From Caulobacterales bacterium (GTDB lineage Bacteria; Pseudomonadota; Alphaproteobacteria; Caulobacterales; Caulobacteraceae), in contig JACRBD010000279.1 of NCBI GenBank assembly GCA_016234625.1, positions 1-36,952 on the forward strand: DNA of 36,952 bases. The letters are read 5' to 3'. Shown in pieces: positions 31,145 to 36,952 of this stretch (position 1 is its first letter; every line of letters begins with the position of its first letter). Position numbers and translations under genes: made by a program. The notes under the pieces are model-generated. The model saw only the letters and a program-made list of their open reading frames with translations. It made no database searches and was not told where the DNA came from.

Positions 31145-31756
31145 CTAGCCCCAGCGCTCCCGCCACTGGTCGCGGGTGACTTCCCAGTACAGCGACACCC
31201 GAATCGTCCCGTCCGGACGGATCGCGTCGCGCGTGCCCATGCGCACGAAGCCGGCGGCGTCGATCAGCTTGGCCGACCGGACGTTGTCGGTGGCCGCCGT
31301 CAGACCCATCATCCGCACGCCCAGGGCGTCGAAGATCCAGCCGAAGGTGTGCAGGGCGCCGGCCGCCCCCTGCCCGCCGTTCTGCCGGTCGGCGCGGAGA
31401 GCGCCGGCCAGTTCCGCCGCCGACCGGTCGGGCCAGATGCTGACGCAGCTGTAGCCGGCGATCATCCCCAACTCGTCGCGGGTCAGGATCAGCAGCCGCC
31501 GTCCCTCCTGGCGCAGGGACTCGGACTCGGCGATCCAGCGGGCCATGTTGGCCTCGGTGAAGGGCCGGGGCAGGTCGTAGATGGCGTCGGACACCGGCGG
31601 GTCGGCGAGGAAGGCGGCCAGGTCGGCGGCGTCGGCTGGGCCTGCCAGGGCGCGGCCCATGCCGAGGGTCGAGAGGTCCGCCGACAGCACCGCCGCCCGG
31701 ATCGCCGCCGCTTCCTCGGGCGGGACATCGAGCACGGTGACCGGCGGGGCGCTCAT
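31145..31756 (-). CDS. GNAT family N-acetyltransferase (RimJ/RimL-like)
   Basis: The product has 203 residues. Central features are LILTRDELGMIAGYSCVSIW, AELAGALRADRQNGGQGAAG in the acetyl-CoA loop region, and the C-terminal TAATDNVRSAKLIDAAGFVR pattern (N-x-x-S-x-x-L-x-x-x-x-G-F) typical of RimJ-like enzymes. Its start overlaps the stop of the upstream GNAT gene by four bases, so two acetyltransferases are co-translated. The substrate is unknown. Confidence 0.88.
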   Translation of the reverse strand: MSAPPVTVLDVPPEEAAAIRAAVLSADLSTLGMGRALAGPADAADLAAFLADPPVSDAIYDLPRPFTEANMARWIAESESLRQEGRRLLILTRDELGMIAGYSCVSIWPDRSAAELAGALRADRQNGGQGAAGALHTFGWIFDALGVRMMGLTAATDNVRSAKLIDAAGFVRMGTRDAIRPDGTIRVSLYWEVTRDQWRERWG

Positions 31757-32235
31757 GCCGCGTCCGCCAGGCGTTCGAGCGGCGCGCCGGTCAGCCGCCG
31801 GGTGGTCCAGCCGTCAAGGGACTCAGCGCCCAGGGAGTCGTAGAAGGCGATCGAGGGGGCGTTCCAGTCGAGCACCGCCCAGTCGAGGCGCGGAAGGTTC
31901 TCATTCCGGCACCGGCGGGCCAGACCAGCCAGCAGGGCCCTGCCGGCGCCATGGCCTCGCGCCGCCTCATCGACGAACAGGTCTTCCAGATAGATGCCGT
32001 GTCGGCCCCGGAAGGTGGAGTAGCTGTAGAACCAGACCGCGAAGCCCACCGGCCGGCCGTCCACCTCGGCGATGTCGCAGAACACCCGTGGGGCCGGGGC
32101 GAAGAACGCCGCCTCGACTTCGACCAGGCTGATGTCGGCCTCGTGCCGCAGCTTCTCGTAGTCGGCCAGGGCGAGGATGAAGCGGAGGATGGTCGCTGCG
32201 TCGCCGGGACGGGCGGGTCTGATGGTCAAGCTCAC
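31753..32235 (-). CDS. GNAT family N-acetyltransferase (diamine acetyltransferase-like)
   Basis: The product has 160 residues. TIRPARPGDAATILRFI, LADYEKL, GFAVWFYSYSTFRGRHGIYLE, with the FYSYSTFxGRxGIYLEDLFV pattern, and GHGAGRALLAGLA identify the spermidine/diamine acetyltransferase-like group. The C-terminal NAPSIAFYDSLGAE matches. Polyamine or thialysine acetylation is the family expectation, not a demonstrated activity. The start is a GTG at 32235. It is the first gene of the two-GNAT operon. Confidence 0.88.
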   Translation of the reverse strand: MSLTIRPARPGDAATILRFILALADYEKLRHEADISLVEVEAAFFAPAPRVFCDIAEVDGRPVGFAVWFYSYSTFRGRHGIYLEDLFVDEAARGHGAGRALLAGLARRCRNENLPRLDWAVLDWNAPSIAFYDSLGAESLDGWTTRRLTGAPLERLADAA

Positions 32236-32291
32236 GCGGCGTCTCCCCTGATCACGGCGCTGAGCCTAAACCGCCCTCCGCGTCATGGGGA

Positions 32292-32400
32292 GGTGCGTCC
32301 TTGCGTGGTTCGACACGCGCCTGCGGCGCTGCTCACCATGACGTGCGCTCAAGCTACGTCATCCTGAGCAGGCCCTCAGGGCCGTGTCGAAGGACGCAGG
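32292..32400. repeat. BIME-like cruciform repeat (GCGTCCTTCGA family), copy 3
   Basis: GGTGCGTCCTTGCGTGGTTCGACACG on the left (abbreviated GGTGCGTCC...CGACACG) pairs imperfectly with CGTGTCGAAGGACGC at 32383-32397. Inner TGCTCACCATGACGTG and ACGTCATCCTGAGCA also pair imperfectly. It is more diverged than the copy at 27834. Confidence 0.85.
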
Positions 32401-32405
32401 GATGC

Positions 32406-33377
32406 TCACCCCGCGCCGACCGTCTCCACCGACAGCGCCCACAGCCGATCGGCGCTCTCCGGATTCAGGGCATGGGGCAGGACGCCGACAAAGGGCGCCT
32501 CCTTGGTCCAGGGCTCCGCCTGGTTGCAGTTCTCGAGATAGAGCCCGCCGATCCCCTCCAGCTCCGGTCCGACCGCCGCCCAGACGCTGGTCGAGGCGCC
32601 CTGCTCGGGGGTCTTGAAGCCGTCGCGGATCTTGCCGGTCTCAGGATCGATCCAGCCCATGGCGACCATTTCCTCGTGCTGCATGTGCCGTTGCAGGGGG
32701 GTCATGATGCCGCCGGGCATGACCGCGTTGGCGGTGATGCCGCGATCCTTGAAGCGCTTGTGGAAGCCGACGGCGAACAGGCTGTTGGCGGTCTTGGCCT
32801 GGCCGTAGCTCTCCCACTTGTCGTAGGGCCGGGTGATGTAGTTGACGTCGTCCCAGTTGATGTCCGACCGGCGGTGTCCGATCGAGGACAGGGCCACCAG
32901 CCGCGAGGGCCGACCGGCCTGTTTCGCCCCGGCTTCCAGCGCCGGCGCCAGCAGCACCGACAGCAGGAAGTGGCCGAAGTGGTTGGTGCCGATCTGCATT
33001 TCGAAGCCGTCCTTCGTCCGGTCCAGCGGACAGGCCATGACGGCGGCGTTGTTGATCAGGATGTGCAGCGGCTTGTCGCCCCACCGCCCTGCGAAGGCGC
33101 GGATCGAGGCCAGCTCCGACAGGTCGAGCATCTCGAACCGGGCGCCCGGTCCCTTGGCGGTCTTGTTGATCTCGGCGCAGGCCTCCGCCGCCAGATCGGG
33201 CTTGCGGGCGGCGATGACCACCTCGGCGCCGGCCTCGGCCAGGGCGCGGGCGGTCTCGATGCCGATGCCGGTGGCGGCGCCGGTGACGATGACGGTCTTG
33301 CCGGTGAGGTCGTGGCCGGCGACGATCTCGCGCGCCGGCGTGAAGGCCCCGAAGGGCGAGGTGATGCGGTCGGGCAT
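32406..33377 (-). CDS. short-chain dehydrogenase (retinol-dehydrogenase/WWOX-like)
   Basis: The product has 323 residues. The cofactor loop is TGAATGIG (about residues 33-40), AARKP after beta 2 suggests NADP, NNAAVMA and the LSSIGHRRSD...YGQAKTAN catalytic Ser-Tyr-Lys set are complete. An N-terminal extension of about 20 residues (SPFGAFTPAREIVAGHDL) and the acidic DINWDD insert are typical of the long SDR subgroup that acts on lipophilic alcohols or ketones. It lies three bases after marR in one operon, so its expression is probably controlled by that repressor. Confidence 0.9.
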   Translation of the reverse strand: MPDRITSPFGAFTPAREIVAGHDLTGKTVIVTGAATGIGIETARALAEAGAEVVIAARKPDLAAEACAEINKTAKGPGARFEMLDLSELASIRAFAGRWGDKPLHILINNAAVMACPLDRTKDGFEMQIGTNHFGHFLLSVLLAPALEAGAKQAGRPSRLVALSSIGHRRSDINWDDVNYITRPYDKWESYGQAKTANSLFAVGFHKRFKDRGITANAVMPGGIMTPLQRHMQHEEMVAMGWIDPETGKIRDGFKTPEQGASTSVWAAVGPELEGIGGLYLENCNQAEPWTKEAPFVGVLPHALNPESADRLWALSVETVGAG

Positions 33378-33380
33378 GGT

Positions 33381-33809
33381 CTAATCCTCTTTCGTGAGTT
33401 TCGTTGTGACGGACTCGAGCCAGCGCGCGATCGTCCGGGCGTCCGCCTCGGACAGGTCCTCGCCCATGCGGGCATTGAGCTCGCCGAGCACGCGGACGGC
33501 GTCGTTGCGCGCGGCCCAGCCCTGTGCGGTGAGGTGAAGCCGTTGGCCGCGCCCGTCCCGGGGGTCGGGGCGCCGTTCGACCAAACCGGCGCGGGTCATG
33601 CGATCCACCAGGCCGGTCATGGCCGAGGGGGCGACATCGAGCGCCTCGGCCGCATCGCCGATGGCGGCCCCGTCGGACTTGCCGAGATAAAGCACCAGTC
33701 CCGCCTGGGCCGAAGAAAGGCCCTCATTGGCCGCCTCCGCCTCGATCCAGCGCTCCATGCGCCGGTAGGCCGTCTTCAGCAGGATATAGAAGGTCGGGCG
33801 GTCGCTCAT
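33381..33809 (-). CDS. MarR family transcriptional regulator
   Basis: The product has 142 residues. The winged helix is evident in AIGDAAEALDVAPSAMTGLV (recognition helix region), followed by the wing ERRPDPRDGRGQRLHLT with the conserved DxRDxR. MarR repressors usually bind a palindrome at their own promoter and release it on binding phenolic or other small ligands. A near-perfect operator lies 18 bases upstream of its start codon. It heads an operon with the dehydrogenase, so the ligand may be a substrate of that enzyme. Confidence 0.93.
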   Translation of the reverse strand: MSDRPTFYILLKTAYRRMERWIEAEAANEGLSSAQAGLVLYLGKSDGAAIGDAAEALDVAPSAMTGLVDRMTRAGLVERRPDPRDGRGQRLHLTAQGWAARNDAVRVLGELNARMGEDLSEADARTIARWLESVTTKLTKED

Positions 33810-33826
33810 CGAACGCCAGCATATAC

Positions 33827-33858
33827 TTCACATACGAAGGATCAAGTTCGCATGTGAA
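33827..33858. promoter_or_regulatory. candidate MarR operator
   Basis: TTCACATACGAA (33827-33838) and TTCGCATGTGAA (33847-33858) are inverted arms matching at 11 of 12 positions around an 8-base spacer. The site lies directly upstream of marR in a locally AT-rich stretch that should also hold the promoter. Confidence 0.75.
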
Positions 33859-33872
33859 ATAAATCAATTTCC

Positions 33873-33929
33873 CTTCCTCCCCGCGAAGCCGGGGAGGGGG
33901 ACCATGCGGAGCATGGTGGAGGGGGCAGC
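33873..33929 (-). repeat. DUF559-flanking repeat, second family, left copy
   Basis: It contains a constant hairpin CTCCCCGcgaagcCGGGGAG and a variable hairpin ACCATGCggaGCATGGT, ending GGAGGGGGCAGC. It is the inverse of the copy at 34358-34415. Confidence 0.9.
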
Positions 33930-33978
33930 GCGGACCTCTTAGATTGCCATGGATATGAATACTCGTTATAATTGAGGC

Positions 33979-34350
33979 ATGGAAATCCGCTCAACCCTCA
34001 CGCAGGCCAGACTCCTCCGGCGGCGAATGACCCGCACCGAAATCACCCTCTGGCAAACCCTTCGCGGCAAACAACTCGAAGGCCTCAAGTTTCGCAGACA
34101 ACAGGTGATCGGACCTTACGTGGTGGACTTCTTCTGCGCCGCGAGTCGGCTGGTCGTGGAACTCGACGGTGGTGCGCACGCGGATGAGGACGCGCAGGCT
34201 CATGACGCGCGACGGGATCAGTGGATTGCCGCTCAGGGTCTGCGAATTCTGAGAATACCAAACGGCCTGGTGATCGATGATCTCGCCAGCGCTCTGGCGC
34301 TGATCGTACAAGCCGCGCGGCCGAATGCGAGAATCCGGCAAGTCGGCTAA
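33979..34350 (+). CDS. DUF559 endonuclease-like protein
   Basis: The product has 123 residues. It shares with the protein at 2674 an N-terminal RxMTRTEITLWQTLRGKQL-type helix, LKFRRQQVIGPYVVDFFC, LVVELDGGAH, and RDQWIAAQGLRILRIPN. The VDF aspartate and VELDG glutamate are the likely metal-binding residues of a Vsr-like PD-(D/E)XK fold. Identity between the two copies looks moderate, so they are not a recent duplication. It ends seven bases before its downstream repeat. Confidence 0.85.
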   Translation: MEIRSTLTQARLLRRRMTRTEITLWQTLRGKQLEGLKFRRQQVIGPYVVDFFCAASRLVVELDGGAHADEDAQAHDARRDQWIAAQGLRILRIPNGLVIDDLASALALIVQAARPNARIRQVG

Positions 34351-34357
34351 CGCCGGT

Positions 34358-34415
34358 GCTGCCCCCTCCACCACCCTTCGGGCGGTCCCCCTCCCCGGCT
34401 TCGCGGGGAGGTAAG
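34358..34415 (+). repeat. DUF559-flanking repeat, second family, right copy
   Basis: It reads GCTGCCCCCTCC, variable hairpin ACCACCCttcGGGCGGT, then CCCCCTCCCC and constant hairpin CTCCCCGgcttcgCGGGGAG. Compared with the left copy, the variable stem has changed on both sides while pairing is kept. Confidence 0.9.
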
Positions 34416-34423
34416 AACCTATT

Positions 34424-35494
34424 CTACCCCGCCCGGTACCAGATCACGCCGTCTTCATCGGCCTGCGCCACCGCCTTGCCGCGTTCGATCAGGCAGTTGA
34501 TGTGGGCCAGGCTTTCGCCGGTGGCCATGCCGACCAGCTCGGGGCCGATCGGCCGGGCGAACAGCGCGCCAAAGACGTCGACGGCCCGTTTGGGCTCGGC
34601 CAGGGTCTTCTCCAGCCGGCCCAGAGACCGCTCGTGCCCGGCGATCAGGTGATCGAGGCGGGCGTGCAGGCCGTGGAACGGGTCGTTGTGCGCCGGCAGC
34701 ACCAGCACATCGTCGGGCACCTCGCGCTTGACCTTGGCGCAGGACGTCATCCAGTCGGTCAGCGGGTCGGCGTCCGGCTCGGTCGGGAACACCGAGACAT
34801 TCGACGAAATGCGCGGCAGCACCTGGTCGCCGGAGATCAACAGCTTCAGCTCAGGGCAGTAGAGGCAGGCGTGGTCGGGCGAGTGGCCGTTGCCGGTGAC
34901 GATCCGCCAGGTATGGGCGCCGATCTGGAACTCTTCCCTGTCGTCCAGCCGGCGATAGCTGTCCGGCAGTTGGTAGATCGCCTTGCCGAAACCGCCGAAC
35001 CGGGCGCGGTAGTTTTCCAGCGCATCCTCGTCCCAGCCGGCGGCCTTGTAGAAGCGCATGCCGTCCTCGGGCGCCTCGCGGCCGGTGTCGGCCACCAGCA
35101 TGCGACATTGCAGGTACTCCAGCCGGGTCATCCACAGGCGGCACTGGAACTTGCGCGTCATCCAGCCGGCCAGGCCGACGTGGTCCGGATGCAGGTGGGT
35201 GACGATCACCCGGGTGATCGGCCGGCCGCCGAGGGCGTCCTTGAACGCCGTGCGCCAGGCCTGGGAGGTGTCGCGGGTCTGCATGCCGGTATCGACCACG
35301 CACCAGCCCTCGCCGTCCTCGATGGCCCAGACATTGATGAACTGCAGGGCGCCGCCCAGCGGCATGCGCAGCCACTTGACCCCGGGCGCCACATCCACCG
35401 CGTCCCCGGCGCCGGCGGTCGGTCCGGACTCGAACGGATAGTCCAGTTTCGGACGACGGATTTCCGTCGCCGTCTCTTCAATACCGTCCCGCAA
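34424..35494 (-). CDS. MBL-fold metallo-hydrolase
   Basis: The product has 356 residues. The metal site is complete: THLHPDHVG, GNGHSPDH, ISGDQVLP and PAHNDPF. Between the N-terminal beta sheet (CVVDTGMQTRD) and the C-terminal helices (LGRLEKTLAEPKRAVDVFG) it resembles the glyoxalase-II-like group with a C-terminal winged-helix-type tail. The family includes thioesterases and lactonases, so the substrate is undefined. The start is a TTG at 35494 with GGGAG nine bases upstream. No ATG exists in a suitable place. Confidence 0.88.
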   Translation of the reverse strand: MRDGIEETATEIRRPKLDYPFESGPTAGAGDAVDVAPGVKWLRMPLGGALQFINVWAIEDGEGWCVVDTGMQTRDTSQAWRTAFKDALGGRPITRVIVTHLHPDHVGLAGWMTRKFQCRLWMTRLEYLQCRMLVADTGREAPEDGMRFYKAAGWDEDALENYRARFGGFGKAIYQLPDSYRRLDDREEFQIGAHTWRIVTGNGHSPDHACLYCPELKLLISGDQVLPRISSNVSVFPTEPDADPLTDWMTSCAKVKREVPDDVLVLPAHNDPFHGLHARLDHLIAGHERSLGRLEKTLAEPKRAVDVFGALFARPIGPELVGMATGESLAHINCLIERGKAVAQADEDGVIWYRAG

Positions 35495-35633
35495 CTTGCC
35501 GCACTCCCGATGAACGCCGCCATCATCGGCCGTTCAGCCCCGCGCCGCAATTCCGCCGGTGGGTTGCGTGATCTTGACCCCCGAAAAAAGCGCGCGTTTA
35601 AGTCCGCGCGAGGATTCTGCCAGGAGTTGGACA

Positions 35634-36952
35634 ATGAAGATCATCAGGATCGGCCTGGCGGCCGCTCTAGCGCTCGTCGTGATGGCGCCCGCCACCATGG
35701 TGGCCGCGGCCAAGAAGCCACCCGCCGCCGGCGCGATCGACCCGAAGTATCGCGAGAAGGGCATGGCCGACACGCCGGCCCTGGTCACCGCCGCCGGCCT
35801 GAACTGCACCGTGGCGGACGCCGTCTGGATCGGCGAGGACAAGAAGACCGGCCAGAGCTTCTACGAAGTCGCCTGCAACCCGGGTTTGGGCGGCGTGCTG
35901 CTGGTCAAGAAGGACGATCCCAAGCCGGCCTACTATCCCTGCCTCGAAACCGGCAAGCCCGGCGCCGACGGCAAGCCCGGCCCGCTGGCCTGCAAGCTGC
36001 CCGCCAACGCCGATCCGGTGCAGGCGATCGCGCCCTTCATCGCGAAGTCCGGCGTGACCTGCGCCATCGACAAGGCCCGCTCCATCGGCGCCAGCAGCAG
36101 GAACACCTTCTTCGAGGTCGCCTGCCAGGGCGGCTACGGCTTCATCGTCGTGGCCTCCTACCCGGCCGACGCCAACCTTGAGGTCAAGGCCAACACCTGC
36201 CTCGCCTACGACGATCCCGCCGGAAACCTGTACTGCCAGCTGACGCCCCGCGAATCGCAGCTGGCCATGGTCGACACCCTGGCCGCCGCCTCGGGCAAGA
36301 ACTGCGCGGTGACGGGCAAGCGCTACATCCTGACCTCGACCAACGGCTCGATGTACTTCGAGGTCGCCTGCGGCGACGGCAAGGGTTACGTGCTCGAACG
36401 CGCCGCCAACGGCTCGCTGGCCCGGGCCATCGACTGCGCCAACGCTCCCGGCGGCGCCGAATGCACCCTGACCGACGCCCGGGAAGCCAAGACCGAACAG
36501 GCCGGCCTCTACAGCCGCCTGGCCGCCAAGGCCGGCTTCCCCTGTCAGGTCGAGAAATACGCCCTGTTCCCGGCCCGCGTCGCGCGGACCGAGGTGGTCG
36601 AACTGAAGTGCTCGGACCGTCCCGACGGCGGCGTGGCGGTGTTCACCGCCGACGGCGGCAAGGTCTACAATTGCATCATCGCCGAGCTGCAGGGCTACGC
36701 CTGCTCGTTCACGCCAAGAGCCGCTTCGGTGATCAAGATCAGCGCCGACCTGAAGGCCCTCGGCAAGGGCTCCTGCGTGGTCAACGACGCCCGCATCATC
36801 GGCAAGACTGAAACGGGGGACGGCTTCATCGAGGTGTCCTGCGCCGACGGCCTGCCGGGCTGGGTGCTCAACTACGGCCCGAACTCGGACACGCCCATGG
36901 AAGTGCTGAGCTGCAAGCAGGCCGCCGGCATCGGCGGCGGCTGCAAGATGGC
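35634..36952 (+). CDS. secreted protein of five tandem four-cysteine modules (3' end outside window)
   Basis: An open frame of 439 codons runs off the window end without a stop. It begins MKIIRIGLAAALALVVMAPA, a signal peptide, preceded by CAGGAG. After residue 55 the protein is built of tandem modules of 77-85 residues, each with four cysteines: 58/81/103/120, 143/164/189/201, 224/246/268/277, 304/326/347/357 and 381/403/427/437. Each module follows the pattern C-x-V...(Y/F)EV(A/S)C...G-(Y/W/F)-V...C...C. The even number suggests two disulfides per module. No family was recognised. A periplasmic or surface adhesive or binding role is plausible but not shown. The promoter must lie in the 139-base gap shared with the divergent MBL gene. 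Confidence 0.85.
   Translation, partial: MKIIRIGLAAALALVVMAPATMVAAAKKPPAAGAIDPKYREKGMADTPALVTAAGLNCTVADAVWIGEDKKTGQSFYEVACNPGLGGVLLVKKDDPKPAYYPCLETGKPGADGKPGPLACKLPANADPVQAIAPFIAKSGVTCAIDKARSIGASSRNTFFEVACQGGYGFIVVASYPADANLEVKANTCLAYDDPAGNLYCQLTPRESQLAMVDTLAAASGKNCAVTGKRYILTSTNGSMYFEVACGDGKGYVLERAANGSLARAIDCANAPGGAECTLTDAREAKTEQAGLYSRLAAKAGFPCQVEKYALFPARVARTEVVELKCSDRPDGGVAVFTADGGKVYNCIIAELQGYACSFTPRAASVIKISADLKALGKGSCVVNDARIIGKTETGDGFIEVSCADGLPGWVLNYGPNSDTPMEVLSCKQAAGIGGGCKM

Larger units (their letters stand above)
33873..34415 (+). mobile_element. putative DUF559 cassette 2 (palindromes plus nuclease-like gene)
   Basis: The DUF559 gene at 33979-34350 is flanked by inverted copies of a 57-58 base two-hairpin repeat. 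This is the same layout as the cassette at 2501-3086 with a different repeat sequence. It is inserted between the marR operator region and a convergent MBL gene. Mobility is inferred. Confidence 0.4.

Overview
The window is GC-rich, densely coding DNA on both strands. Gene content and order point to an alphaproteobacterium, most likely Caulobacterales (Caulobacter/Phenylobacterium-like). The evidence is a zinc-finger J-domain gene next to cobS, a Rieske / cytochrome b / cytochrome c1 operon, a DUF1285-Nudix-CCA transferase operon, and several families of palindromic intergenic repeats of a kind common in that group. No tRNA, rRNA, CRISPR array, insertion sequence or prophage was seen.

Layout. 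1-4.1 kb: J-domain protein, cobS, a small ExbD/TolR-like secreted protein, a DUF559 nuclease-like gene inside inverted repeats, and a higBA toxin-antitoxin pair. 4.1-11.6 kb: core genes prs, a lipoprotein, rplY, pth and ychF, interrupted by a TPR membrane protein, a DUF2975/XRE pair and a secreted alpha/beta hydrolase. 11.6-12.4 kb: a two-gene cassette of unknown function with lower GC. 12.5-15.8 kb: a same-strand run with an NTF2-like protein, a sirtuin, a secreted protein and two tandem dienelactone hydrolases. 15.9-18.4 kb (minus): a secreted DUF1579-like protein, mtnP and a CPBP membrane protease. 18.4-22 kb: a degenerate aspartic-protease-like protein facing petABC. 22-26.3 kb: hemF, then the DUF1285-Nudix-cca operon and a GNAT enzyme. 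26.5-30.5 kb: an MFS exporter, then an SDR and a thiolase that look like a beta-oxidation pair. 30.5-33.8 kb (minus): two paralogous small secreted proteins, two overlapping GNAT genes, and a marR-SDR operon with a clear operator. 34-37 kb: a second DUF559 cassette, an MBL-fold hydrolase, and a secreted protein built of five tandem four-cysteine modules that runs off the window.

The most notable pattern is that two unrelated-looking loci each carry a small DUF559 nuclease-like gene bracketed by inverted copies of its own two-hairpin palindromic repeat. Within each repeat the variable hairpin changes sequence but keeps its pairing. This suggests a nuclease-plus-palindrome mobile unit, analogous in logic to REP/RAYT systems but with a different protein. 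At least four other palindromic repeat families occupy the intergenic gaps, so the strain appears heavily colonised by such elements.
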